Source: Allobosea sp. CRIB-10 (GTDB lineage: Bacteria; Pseudomonadota; Alphaproteobacteria; Rhizobiales; Beijerinckiaceae). From it: a DNA stretch of 64,000 nt. The stretch covers positions 62,001 through 126,000 of the forward strand of contig NZ_FOKP01000007.1 of assembly GCF_900112185.1 (NCBI RefSeq). Direction: 5' to 3'. Of the stretch, positions 1 to 8,308 are shown piece after piece. The position numbers and the translations under genes were made by a program. Under the pieces are notes generated by a model. The model had not been told where the DNA came from and did no database searches. It saw only the letters and a list, made by a program, of their open reading frames with translations. Positions within the stretch are counted from its first letter, which is position 1. Each line of letters begins with the position of its first letter.

Positions 1-1014
1 TCGCTCAAGCTCGTGCGCAACGCCAAGCACGGCAAGAGCCTGATGTTCGCCTTCGAGGGCGGCTATCATGGCCGCACGCTCGGCGCCTCGGCGATCACCT
101 CGTCCTATCGCTATCGCCGCCGCTTCGGCCATTTCGGCGAGCGCGCGCACTTCATCCCGTTCCCCTATCATTTCCGCGGCCCCAAGGGGATGAGCAAGGA
201 AGAGTACGGGCATCACTGCGTGCAGCAGTTCGCCCGGCTGTTCGAGAGCGAGTACAACGGCGTCTGGGATCCGAAGGTTCGCGAGGCTGAATACGCCGCC
301 TTCTATGTCGAGCCGCTGCAGGGCACGGGCGGTTACGTCATCCCGCCGCCGAACTTCTTCATCGAGCTCAAAAAGGTGCTCGACCAGCACGGCATCCTGC
401 TCGTGGTCGACGAGATCCAGATGGGCTTCTATCGGACCGGCAAGCTCTGGTCGATCGAGCATTTCGGCGTGCAGCCGGACGTGATCGTCTTCGGCAAGGC
501 GGTGACCAACGGGCTGAATCCGCTCTCCGGCATCTGGGCCAAGGAAGAGCTGATCAATCCGACCGTGTTCCCGCCGGGCTCGACCCACTCCACCTTCAAC
601 GCCAACCCGCTCGGCACCGCCGTCGCGCTGGAAGCGATGAAGATGATGGAGGAAGAGGATTACGAGACCATGGTCATGGCCAAGGGCGCGTATTTCCTCG
701 AGGGGCTGCAGGGGCTGAAGCGTCGCCACAGAATCGTCGGCGAGGTCGATGGGCTCGGCATGGCGCTGCGCATCGAGATCTGCGAGCCGCATGACAGCTT
801 CACCCCGTCGAAGCGGCTGGTCGACATGATGTGCGACGAGGGCATGAAGGCGGACCTCGAAGTCGGCGGCAAGCGCTTTGGCCTCGTGCTCGACATCGGC
901 GGCTACTACAAGAACGTCATCACCCTCGCCCCGGCCTTGACCATGAGTTACGCCGAGATCGACCTCGCGATCGAGCTGCTCGACCAGCTCTTCGCCCGCG
1001 TCGCCAGCGCCTGA
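1..1014 (+). CDS. Class III PLP-dependent aminotransferase (5' end outside window)
   Basis: The frame is open to the left edge, so the N-terminus is missing and 337 residues are visible. The fold-type I class III signature is clear: GGYHGRTLGAS near the start, the cofactor-contacting VVDEIQMGFYRTGKLW, then PDVIVFGKAVTNG, whose lysine should form the PLP Schiff base, and STHSTFNANPLG near the C-terminus. The family transfers amino groups between an omega-amino compound and an oxo acid; the substrate cannot be read from the sequence. The gene is first in view of a co-directional operon. The next gene, an arginase-fold protein, starts 15 bases after its stop, so a basic amino acid or diamine is an attractive but unproved substrate. 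Confidence 0.9.
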   Translation, partial: SLKLVRNAKHGKSLMFAFEGGYHGRTLGASAITSSYRYRRRFGHFGERAHFIPFPYHFRGPKGMSKEEYGHHCVQQFARLFESEYNGVWDPKVREAEYAAFYVEPLQGTGGYVIPPPNFFIELKKVLDQHGILLVVDEIQMGFYRTGKLWSIEHFGVQPDVIVFGKAVTNGLNPLSGIWAKEELINPTVFPPGSTHSTFNANPLGTAVALEAMKMMEEEDYETMVMAKGAYFLEGLQGLKRRHRIVGEVDGLGMALRIEICEPHDSFTPSKRLVDMMCDEGMKADLEVGGKRFGLVLDIGGYYKNVITLAPALTMSYAEIDLAIELLDQLFARVASA

Positions 1015-1029
1015 GCAGGGGGACGGGCC

Positions 1030-1953
1030 TTGCGCCTGCGCGTGATCGACCTCGACGGTAGCGTGGCGGCGCAGGAGCCGCTGCGCCGGCATATCGATGC
1101 CGGCACGGCCGCGCGCATCGAGGCGACCGATCTTGCCGGCGCCCTGCGCATCGTCGCGGGCCGCCGGGCCAAGGCCGAGCTGCTGGAGCGCCTTGGCGGC
1201 CGCGACGGCGAAGGGCGGGGCGTGCCCGTCTTCTTCTACGGTTCGGGTGATTTCCATCACGTCACCTCGGTGCTGCTGGGCCGTGTCGAGGAGCCGGTCA
1301 CGGTCGTGCATTTCGACAACCATCCCGACTGGGTCAGCTTTCCGGCTACGGTGAACTGCGGCGCCTGGGTCAACCGCGCGCTGGAACTCCCTTTGGTGTG
1401 CAAGGTCGTGACGATCGGCCCGTGCAGCGACGATCTCGTGCGCCCGGAATGGCAGTTCGCCAATCTCAGGGCCGTGGCCGAGGGGCGGATCGCGCTTTAC
1501 CCTTGGCGGCATGCGCCCTCTCGGGTCTGGGGCCGCTATGGCGACGCCGAGAGCTTCCGCGAGAAGGGCGGGCATCTGCACTGGCGCAATCTTGCGGAGG
1601 TGGATTGGCCCGACTTCCTCGATGAGCTGATCCCTGCGATTCCGACCACCGCCGTCTGGCTGACGATCGACAAGGACGTCCTCGGGCCATGTGAAGCCTG
1701 CACCAACTGGGACCAGGGCGAGCTGCCGCTGCGCCATCTGCTGACGGCGGTCGAGCGGCTTGCGAGCGAGCGCCGGATCGTCGGCGCCGATGTCTGCGGC
1801 GACTGGTCCGAGCCGCGCTTCACCGACCCCTTCCGTGCGACGCTGGCCTATTTCGACCATCCGCCGCGCTTCAGGCCGACGCCCGAGCAGCTCTCCGTCA
1901 ACGCCCGCGTCAATGCGCGGCTGATCGACTGCTTCCAGCGGGTGCTGTCATGA
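1030..1953 (+). CDS. Arginase/agmatinase-fold protein
   Basis: A 307-residue cytosolic protein. Two motifs resemble the binuclear manganese site of the ureohydrolase superfamily: HFDNHPDW near residue 95 (an Asp-x-x-His arrangement) and TIDKDVLGP near residue 215. The match to true arginases is partial, so hydrolysis of a guanidino or amide group is inference. The start appears to be TTG at 1030, preceded by AGGGGGA at good spacing; an in-frame GTG at 1042 is the alternative. Its stop overlaps the next gene by four bases (ATGA), so the two are translationally coupled. Its position beside an aminotransferase suggests that both act on the same nitrogen-rich compound. Confidence 0.75.
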   Translation: MRLRVIDLDGSVAAQEPLRRHIDAGTAARIEATDLAGALRIVAGRRAKAELLERLGGRDGEGRGVPVFFYGSGDFHHVTSVLLGRVEEPVTVVHFDNHPDWVSFPATVNCGAWVNRALELPLVCKVVTIGPCSDDLVRPEWQFANLRAVAEGRIALYPWRHAPSRVWGRYGDAESFREKGGHLHWRNLAEVDWPDFLDELIPAIPTTAVWLTIDKDVLGPCEACTNWDQGELPLRHLLTAVERLASERRIVGADVCGDWSEPRFTDPFRATLAYFDHPPRFRPTPEQLSVNARVNARLIDCFQRVLS

Positions 1954-2312
1954 ACGCGACGATCATCTTCTGGTTCGTGGCGTCGGTCGTCTGCGACGTC
2001 GCCGGCCAGATCTGCTTCAAGATCGGCGCCGACAAGCTGCCGCAGGGCGCCGATTTCCGGGCGACGGCTGCGGCGGTGGCCCGCTGCGGCTGGATCACCG
2101 CTGGGCTCGCGACCTATGTCGCCGAGTTCTTCATCTGGCTGCGCATCCTCGCCGAGGTGCCGCTCTCGATCGCCTTCCCGATCGCCAGCGCCAATTTCCT
2201 CGCCATCACCCTGGCCAGCGCCGTCTTCCTCGGCGAGCGCGTCGGCCGGCGACAATGGCTTGGCTCCTTCCTGATCACCTGCGGCGTCATGATCGTCGCC
2301 AGAACAGCCTGA
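1950..2312 (+). CDS. Half-size EamA/SMR-like membrane protein, copy 1
   Basis: A 120-residue protein with four predicted membrane helices (about 4-25, 46-68, 72-97 and 102-118). The size and layout fit small multidrug resistance or ArnE/ArnF-like half transporters. It shares a D-x3-Q-x2-FK-x-GAD motif in helix 1 and PLS-x-AFP before helix 3 with the second small membrane protein at 4319-4711. This suggests the two are paralogues that may form a heterodimer in the inner membrane. Its start overlaps the previous stop by four bases. Substrate unknown; ArnE/ArnF flip an aminosugar-linked polyprenyl carrier, which makes a lipid-linked amino compound a reasonable guess. Confidence 0.8.
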   Translation: MNATIIFWFVASVVCDVAGQICFKIGADKLPQGADFRATAAAVARCGWITAGLATYVAEFFIWLRILAEVPLSIAFPIASANFLAITLASAVFLGERVGRRQWLGSFLITCGVMIVARTA

Positions 2313-2325
2313 CGGACATGTTCCG

Positions 2326-3165
2326 ATGACCATGCGCGATGTTAGCGTCCGCCTCGGCGGTGACCGCACCGGCTTCCTGCTCATCCACGGCCTTGGCGGC
2401 ACGCCGACCGAACTGCGCTTCGTCGCCCGGGCGCTGCACCGCGTCGGCCATACCGTGCATTGCCCGCAGCTCGCCGGCCACTGCGCCGGGGAGGCTGAGA
2501 TCCTCGCCACCGGCTGGCGCGACTGGACGCAGAGCGTCTTCGACGAGCTCGAGCGGATGCGCGAGATCTGCGATACGGTGATCGTCGGCGGGCTCTCCAT
2601 GGGCGCGGTGCTGGCGATGCATGTCGCCGCCCAGCGCCCCGACCAGGTCGACGGCCTGGCGCTCTACGCCCCGACCTTCTGGTACGATGGCTGGTCGATC
2701 CCGCGCTACGCCTTCCTGCTGAAATGGTTCATCAACACGCCGTTCGGGCGGCGCTATCGCTTCGTCGAGCGCGAGCCCTATGGACTCAAGGATACGCGCA
2801 CGCGCGCTTTGGTCGTCTCGTCTCTGGCGAGCGGCGACAGCGCGGAGGCCGGCCTGCTCGGCACGCCGTCGGGCTCGCTGAAGGAGATGTGGGACCTGAT
2901 CGCGATCACCCGGCGTGAGCTGCATCTGGTCAAATGCCCGGCGCTATTGGTCCATCCGCGCGAGGACGACATCGCCGACCTCAAGAACGCCTTCGAGATC
3001 CAGCGCAAGCTCGGCGGGCTGGTCGATGCGGTCATCCTCGACGACAGCTATCACCTCGTCACCATCGACCAGCAGCATGAGATCGTGATCGAGCGCTCGC
3101 TGGCGCTGGCCTCGCGGCTCGCCAAGGCGCGCATGCCGGCGCTGCCGCTCGTGGCGGCCGAGTGA
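2326..3165 (+). CDS. Alpha/beta hydrolase (carboxylesterase-like)
   Basis: A 279-residue serine hydrolase. An oxyanion-hole segment LLIHGLGGTPTELR sits near residue 17 and the nucleophile elbow GGLSMG near residue 88. An acid residue (PREDD, about 210) and a terminal histidine (DSYHLV, about 240) could complete the triad. The resemblance is to carboxylesterase or monoacylglycerol-lipase-like enzymes, so an ester or thioester bond of an acyl chain is the likely target. There is no signal peptide, so it should be cytoplasmic. It overlaps or abuts the next gene at its stop and belongs to the same operon. The exact substrate is not predictable. Confidence 0.85.
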   Translation: MTMRDVSVRLGGDRTGFLLIHGLGGTPTELRFVARALHRVGHTVHCPQLAGHCAGEAEILATGWRDWTQSVFDELERMREICDTVIVGGLSMGAVLAMHVAAQRPDQVDGLALYAPTFWYDGWSIPRYAFLLKWFINTPFGRRYRFVEREPYGLKDTRTRALVVSSLASGDSAEAGLLGTPSGSLKEMWDLIAITRRELHLVKCPALLVHPREDDIADLKNAFEIQRKLGGLVDAVILDDSYHLVTIDQQHEIVIERSLALASRLAKARMPALPLVAAE

Positions 3166-3167
3166 CC

Positions 3168-4322
3168 ATGGCCAAGGGGCGCATCCTGAAAGGCATCGCG
3201 GAGATCGCGCCTGCCGCCTGGGATGCCTGCCTGCCGGGCGAGGCCGAATGCCATGCCTATTACAGCGCCTGCGACACGGCCGCGTCGCAGAGCGGCGTCG
3301 GCCTGCGCATGATGGCCGCGGTTGTCGAAGAGGCAGACGAGATCGTTGCGGTAGCGCCGTTCTTCCGGCTGAACTACCGGCTCGACACGCCGTTGCAGGG
3401 CAAGCTCAGAGCTTTCGGCGATGCCCTGTATCGGCACGCGCCGGGGCTCGTCACCATGAAGGTGCTCTGCGTGGGGTCGCCCTATGCCGAGCGCTGCCAT
3501 CTCGGTTTCGCCCCGAAGCTCGATGCCGCCGGATGCAATGCCGCCTTCCAGGCGCTCGCCGCCGCGCTGGAGCGGCAGGCAGCCGAGGAGGGCGCGCATC
3601 TCGTGGTCTGGAAGGACCTCGCGCCGGACGAGGAAGAGGGCTTCGGCGATGTGCTGAAGCAGGCCGGCTTCGCACGGCTCGGCAGCCTGCCGATCGCGCT
3701 GCTCGACCTGCCTTTCGATGACGAAACCGCCTATCTCGCCTCGCTTTCGGCGGCGACGCGCAAGGACATCAAGCGCAAGCTCGCCAAGGCGGACCAGGTG
3801 CGCATCGCCTTCCACACCGACATCACCGGGCTGGAGGCCCAGATCGGCGCACTTTACGAGGCGACGCGGGCGAAGAGCGGCCTCGATTATGGCGAGCTCG
3901 AAGTGCTGCCGCCCGGCTATTTCGGCGCGGTCTCGCGCGCGCTCGGCGAGCGGGCGGTGTTCGTGCTCTACTGGGTCGGCGGAGAGCTCGCCGCCTTCAA
4001 CCTGCTGCTGGTCGAGCCCGACCGGGTGATCGACAAGTTCCTGGGCATGCGCTACCCGCTGGCCCGCGAGCATAATCTCTACGCCGTGAGCTGGATGGCG
4101 AATGTCCGCTTCTGCCTGGAGCGCGGCATCGACAAGCTCCAGAGCGGCCAGACGGCCTATGCCTCCAAGCTGCGCTTCGGCAGCCGGCTGGTGCCCTCGA
4201 CCCTCTATGTCCGGCACCGGCTTGCGCCGCTGCAATGGGCGCTGCGTTCCTTGAGCCCTTGGCTCGGTTTCGAGCGCTTCGATCCCGATCTTGCCGCAAT
4301 CGCCCGAAAGAAGGCCGCATGA
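3168..4322 (+). CDS. FemAB/GNAT-like acyl- or aminoacyltransferase
   Basis: A 384-residue protein resembling the double-GNAT FemAB-like family often labelled BioF2-like acetyltransferase or peptidoglycan biosynthesis protein. Visible hallmarks are LSAATRKDIKRKLAKA around residue 190, LYEATRAKSGLDYGELEVLP around 225-245, and AFNLLLVEPDRVIDKFLGM around 280. Members transfer aminoacyl or acyl groups to an amine acceptor. I chose ATG 3168; GTG 3162, overlapping the upstream stop, is possible. In this operon it could attach a group to the compound made by the aminotransferase and arginase-fold enzymes, which is inference. Confidence 0.7.
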   Translation: MAKGRILKGIAEIAPAAWDACLPGEAECHAYYSACDTAASQSGVGLRMMAAVVEEADEIVAVAPFFRLNYRLDTPLQGKLRAFGDALYRHAPGLVTMKVLCVGSPYAERCHLGFAPKLDAAGCNAAFQALAAALERQAAEEGAHLVVWKDLAPDEEEGFGDVLKQAGFARLGSLPIALLDLPFDDETAYLASLSAATRKDIKRKLAKADQVRIAFHTDITGLEAQIGALYEATRAKSGLDYGELEVLPPGYFGAVSRALGERAVFVLYWVGGELAAFNLLLVEPDRVIDKFLGMRYPLAREHNLYAVSWMANVRFCLERGIDKLQSGQTAYASKLRFGSRLVPSTLYVRHRLAPLQWALRSLSPWLGFERFDPDLAAIARKKAA

Positions 4323-4711
4323 GCAGCATCTCGCCACCGGCCACGACTCCCTGGGCGCGCCAGCTTGCGATCTGGGTCATCTTCGTCGCGCTCGACACCG
4401 GCACGCAGCTCGCCTTCAAATGGGGCGCTGACGGGATCGGCGACATGGAGTTCGGCCTCGCCATGATGGCGAAGGCGGTGTCGCTGCCTGGCGTCTGGTT
4501 TGCGACGCTCGGCTATATCGGCGTCTTCGTCGTCTGGATGGCGATCCTGCGCGACATGCCGCTCAGCCGCGCCTTCCCGATGACCGGCCTGGTCTATGTC
4601 ACGGTTCCGTTGTTCGCCTGGTTCACCTTCGGCGAACAGATCGATCTGGTGCGGGCGGGCGGAATCGCATTGATCATCGCAGGCGTGATCCTGCTCGGGA
4701 GCGAGGACTAA
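4319..4711 (+). CDS. Half-size EamA/SMR-like membrane protein, copy 2
   Basis: A 130-residue protein with four predicted helices (about 15-37, 57-80, 84-108 and 112-128). It is a divergent paralogue of the protein at 1950-2312: both carry D-x3-Q-x2-FK-x-GAD in helix 1, PLS-x-AFP before helix 3, and a Gly-Glu pair after it. Paired, non-identical half transporters in one operon recall ArnE/ArnF and heterodimeric SMR pumps. It overlaps the preceding gene by four bases (ATGA) and the following gene by one base (TAATG), so its translation is coupled in both directions. Confidence 0.8.
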   Translation: MSSISPPATTPWARQLAIWVIFVALDTGTQLAFKWGADGIGDMEFGLAMMAKAVSLPGVWFATLGYIGVFVVWMAILRDMPLSRAFPMTGLVYVTVPLFAWFTFGEQIDLVRAGGIALIIAGVILLGSED

Positions 4712-5130
4712 TGCGTGGGCTTGGTCCGGTCTTCGTGGTTGTTGCGGCGCTGATGGCCGCGCTGCCGGCCCATGCCGATCCGATGAGCGACATCGTCGGG
4801 CGCTGGCGCGATTCGGACGGGGAATCGGAGATCGCGATCAGCCGCTGCGGCCCGGCTTTGTGCGGCAAGATCGTCTGGCTGAAAGAGGCGCGCTTCGACA
4901 TCTTCAATCCCAATGAGGGGCTGCGGAAGCGCTCGCTGCTCGGCCTCCAGGTGCTCTCCGGCTTCAAGCCGGCAGCGAAGGGGGCGCTGGAGGGCGAGGG
5001 CTACAATCCCGCTGACGGCAAGACCTATCGCACGACGCTGGAACTGACGTCGGCCCGCAGCCTGGTCGTGCGCGGCTGCGTGCTCGGTGGCCTGATCTGC
5101 GACGACGACACCTGGTCGCGCCAGCCATGA
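4711..5130 (+). CDS. DUF2147 family secreted protein
   Basis: A 139-residue protein with a cleavable signal peptide (hydrophobic stretch to about residue 22, ending ALPAHA). The mature part matches the DUF2147 pattern: IVGRWRDSDGESEIAISRCG, then CGKIVWLKE, and a C-terminal CVLGGLICDDDTWSR. Members are small periplasmic beta-rich proteins without an established activity. Four cysteines after the signal could form disulfides. It is the last small gene before the two-component system, from which it is separated by 58 bases. Function unknown. Confidence 0.8.
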   Translation: MRGLGPVFVVVAALMAALPAHADPMSDIVGRWRDSDGESEIAISRCGPALCGKIVWLKEARFDIFNPNEGLRKRSLLGLQVLSGFKPAAKGALEGEGYNPADGKTYRTTLELTSARSLVVRGCVLGGLICDDDTWSRQP

Positions 5131-5188
5131 TGCGACCCTGTCCGGGACTGCCCGCCGATGGCTGCGGTTGAGGGGTAGGGCGCCGACC

Positions 5189-6916
5189 ATGTCGCTGCGG
5201 ATGACATCGCTCAGACTCAGGCTGGTGATCGGCTTCATGCTGGTCAGCGTGCCGGCGATGATGGCGTCCGCCTATATCGCGGCCAGGCTGATCTCGGATG
5301 CCTTCGAGGAGAATGTCGAACAGTGGCTCGGCGAGACCTCGCGCTTCTTCGCGCTCGAGATCGCCGAGGCGACGCAGGAGGCGCAGCGCGTCGCCGGCGT
5401 GATCGGCCACCGGCTGGAGCAGGCGAGCGACGAGCACAAGATGCAGCGGACCGTCGAGCGCGAGTTCGCGGTGCTGAGTTCCGTCGGCTATGACCTGATC
5501 GCGATCTACCGACCCGGCGGCGATGTCCTGTTCAAGACGCGCGATTTCAGCAGCGTCAGCTCGCTGCCGACGGAATCGGGCCTCGGGCTGTTCAGGATCG
5601 AGACCGACGGCAAGCGCTGGATCATGGCGGGCGCGGTCCAGGCCATGCAGATCGGCAGCCAGCCGGCCAACATCCTGGTCGGGACCTGGCTCGACGAAGC
5701 CTCCTTCGGCGGCATCAAGGTCGTGACCTCGCTGGAGATTCGGCTTTTCGCGCTCTTCAACGACCAGCTCGAACTGGTGATGCAGACTCACCCCGACCGC
5801 ACGACGACAGTGCCGGCGGGCGTGCGGGCGAGGCTCGAAGCCGGAGAGGAAGCGGTCTTCGAGCCGGCGGCCGATGCCGGCACCTACCGCGCCGTCTATT
5901 CGAGCCTGCGCGGCATAGACGGGCAACTCGCCGCGATCAGCTTCATCGGCATGCGCAGCGAAGCGGGCTTCTTCGAGCAGCTCGGCCGGGAGAGCCTGTT
6001 CCTCGGCATCTTCCTGCTCGGCAGTGCGATCTCGATCGTCGTCGGCATCCTGACCTCGGACCTCTTGGTGCGCCCCCTGCGCGCCGTGACCCATGGCGTG
6101 CGCGCGATCGCGGCAGGGGATTTCGGCCAGCGCGTCGCGGCCGGTGGCGGGCGCGAGATCGTCGAGCTTGCCACCGGCTTCAACAGGATGGCCGAGCAGC
6201 TCGGCAAGCTGCACGAGCTGGAGGCGGAGCTGCGGCGCCACGACCGGCTCTCGGCGCTCGGCCAGGCGGCGATGGTGATCGCCCATGAGGTGCGCAATCC
6301 GCTCGGGATCATCAAGACGTCGACGGAGGTGGTGCGCAATCGTGCCAGGCTCGGCGGGGCCGAGGAAAAGATGCTCGGCTATGTCGTCGACGAAGTGCGG
6401 CGGATCGAGACGCTGGTCCGCGACTTCCTCGACTTCGCGCAACCGAAGCCGCCGCTGAAGGTCGAGATGCCCCTGCGGGCGGTGATCGATCGCGTCGCGG
6501 CGATCGCGGCACCCGAATTCTCCCGCCAGAAGGTGGAGCTGACGATCGAGGACAGCAGCGAGGCGGCGACCATTCTGGGGGACCCCGACCAGTTGCATCA
6601 GGCTTGCCTGAACCTCTTTCTCAACGCGATCGACGCCATGCCCGACGGCGGCATGATCCATGCGAGTGTGAAGGCCACGGACGAGACCGTCTCGTTGACG
6701 ATCCGCGACGAAGGGCCAGGCGTGCCCGAGGCGATCCGGCCGGAGGTCTTCAACCCGTTCTTCACCACCAAGGCCAAGGGCACCGGCCTCGGCCTCGCCA
6801 AGGTCCAGACCGTGGCGGAGGCCCATGGCGGCACCGTCACCTGCGCTTGCGAGCCGGGGCGGGGAGCCGCCTTCACCGTCACCCTGCCACGGGCAAGACC
6901 GGGAGCGGCGGCATGA
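5189..6916 (+). CDS. Membrane sensor histidine kinase (NtrB/DctB-type)
   Basis: A 575-residue sensor. A first transmembrane helix (about 11-32), a roughly 240-residue periplasmic sensor region and a second helix (about 270-292) are followed by a HAMP linker, a HisKA domain with phospho-acceptor His366 in VIAHEVRNPLG, and a HATPase domain with LNAIDAMPDGG, DEGPGVP and GTGLGLAKV. The kinase should autophosphorylate and pass phosphate to the NtrC-type regulator whose start overlaps its stop by four bases. ATG 5189 places the first helix close to the N-terminus; the TTG at 5168 is less likely. The periplasmic ligand is unknown. Confidence 0.92.
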   Translation: MSLRMTSLRLRLVIGFMLVSVPAMMASAYIAARLISDAFEENVEQWLGETSRFFALEIAEATQEAQRVAGVIGHRLEQASDEHKMQRTVEREFAVLSSVGYDLIAIYRPGGDVLFKTRDFSSVSSLPTESGLGLFRIETDGKRWIMAGAVQAMQIGSQPANILVGTWLDEASFGGIKVVTSLEIRLFALFNDQLELVMQTHPDRTTTVPAGVRARLEAGEEAVFEPAADAGTYRAVYSSLRGIDGQLAAISFIGMRSEAGFFEQLGRESLFLGIFLLGSAISIVVGILTSDLLVRPLRAVTHGVRAIAAGDFGQRVAAGGGREIVELATGFNRMAEQLGKLHELEAELRRHDRLSALGQAAMVIAHEVRNPLGIIKTSTEVVRNRARLGGAEEKMLGYVVDEVRRIETLVRDFLDFAQPKPPLKVEMPLRAVIDRVAAIAAPEFSRQKVELTIEDSSEAATILGDPDQLHQACLNLFLNAIDAMPDGGMIHASVKATDETVSLTIRDEGPGVPEAIRPEVFNPFFTTKAKGTGLGLAKVQTVAEAHGGTVTCACEPGRGAAFTVTLPRARPGAAA

Positions 6917-8286
6917 ACCATTCCATCCTCGTGGTCGACGACGAGGTAAGGCTCGCCGACGTGCTGGCCGCGGCGCTGGAGGATCTCGGCTATCGCGCCA
7001 CCGCGGTTCATAGCGCGCGGGCCGCGCTGACCGAGCTCGAGCAGACGCGCTTCGACCTGGTACTGACCGATCTCAGGCTGCCGGTGATGGATGGGCGCGC
7101 CTTGCTGCGCGAGGTCCGCAGCCGCTGGCCGGAGGTACCCGTCATCGTCATCACTGCCTTCGCCGCGGTGCGCGACGCGGTCGAACTGGTGAAGGAAGGG
7201 GCTTTCGACTACATCGCCAAGCCGTTCGAGATCGAGGATGTTTCCGCTACCATTCGGCGCGCCCTGCGCGTCGCCGACATCGTGCGGGACAATGAGCGCC
7301 TGCGCGGCGAGCTGGAGGGGCGCTACAGCTTCGATACGCTGGTCGGCAACAGCGCCGCCTTCCGCCGGGTGATCGAGCAGGTCACCGAAGTCTGCGAGAC
7401 CAAGGCGACCGTGCTGCTCAACGGCGAGAGCGGTACCGGCAAGGAGCTGGTCGCCAAGGCGATCCACTTCAACAGCCCGCGCCGCGACAAGCCCTTCATC
7501 GCGGTCAACTGCGCGGCGATCCCGGAAACCCTGCTGGAAAGCGAGCTCTTCGGCCATGTGAAGGGCGCCTTCACCGGCGCGCTCGCCAACCGCACCGGGC
7601 GCTTCGCCGCGGCCGATGGCGGCACGCTCTTCCTCGACGAGATCGGCGACATGCCGCTGCCGATCCAGGCCAAGCTGCTGCGCGTGATCCAGGAGCGCAG
7701 CTTCGAACCGGTCGGCGCGACGCGGACCCAGACGGTCGACGTCAGGCTGGTCGCGGCGACGCATAAGGACATGCGCCAGGCCGTCGACAAAGGCAGCTTC
7801 CGCGAGGACCTGTTCTATCGGCTCAACGTCTTCCCGATCCAGCTGCCGCCTCTGCGAGACCGGCCCGACGACATTCCGCTTCTCGCCGGCCACTTCCTGG
7901 CCGATCTGGCCGAGAGCATGGGCAAGCGCGCGAGCGGGTTCTCGCCGGCGGCCATGACCGCCATGGCCGCCTATGACTGGCCGGGCAATATCCGCGAGCT
8001 GCACAACTGCATCGAGCGGGCGGTGATCGTGGCGAAGACGCAGACGATCGATGTGGCCGATCTGCCACAAGACCTGTTCGTCAGCCGCAGAAGCGATCGG
8101 GACGCGTTCCCTCGCGATCTCGACGCCGAACTCGAGCGGATCGAGCGGGATTTCATCATCGAGGCGCTCAGGCGCAACGATGGCGTGCAGGTCAGGGCTG
8201 CGAAATTGCTAGGCATAGCGGAAAGAAGCCTTTGGCACCGCATTAAGAAACTCGGTATTAGGCTGGGCCGCTCGATCGCGGATTGA
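6913..8286 (+). CDS. NtrC-family sigma-54-dependent response regulator
   Basis: A 457-residue, three-domain activator. The receiver has an acidic pocket near residues 9-10 and phospho-acceptor Asp53 (LVLTDLRLP), with the switch lysine in DYIAKPF. The AAA+ domain has Walker A GESGTGKE at 171 and the sigma-54 contact loop GAFTGA at about 218. A Fis-type helix-turn-helix lies at the C-terminus (VQVRAAKLLGIAERSLWHRI). It should activate RpoN promoters when phosphorylated by the kinase just upstream (ATGA overlap). I found no convincing -24/-12 promoter inside the window; a target could lie upstream of the left edge. Confidence 0.93.
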   Translation: MNHSILVVDDEVRLADVLAAALEDLGYRATAVHSARAALTELEQTRFDLVLTDLRLPVMDGRALLREVRSRWPEVPVIVITAFAAVRDAVELVKEGAFDYIAKPFEIEDVSATIRRALRVADIVRDNERLRGELEGRYSFDTLVGNSAAFRRVIEQVTEVCETKATVLLNGESGTGKELVAKAIHFNSPRRDKPFIAVNCAAIPETLLESELFGHVKGAFTGALANRTGRFAAADGGTLFLDEIGDMPLPIQAKLLRVIQERSFEPVGATRTQTVDVRLVAATHKDMRQAVDKGSFREDLFYRLNVFPIQLPPLRDRPDDIPLLAGHFLADLAESMGKRASGFSPAAMTAMAAYDWPGNIRELHNCIERAVIVAKTQTIDVADLPQDLFVSRRSDRDAFPRDLDAELERIERDFIIEALRRNDGVQVRAAKLLGIAERSLWHRIKKLGIRLGRSIAD

Positions 8287-8308
8287 CGACTCACGGGACG
8301 CCTAACCC

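Noticed and set aside
8231..8246. TTTGGCACCGCATTAAG as a sigma-54 promoter
   Set aside because: It is inside the regulator coding sequence and lacks the GC element at the -12 position.
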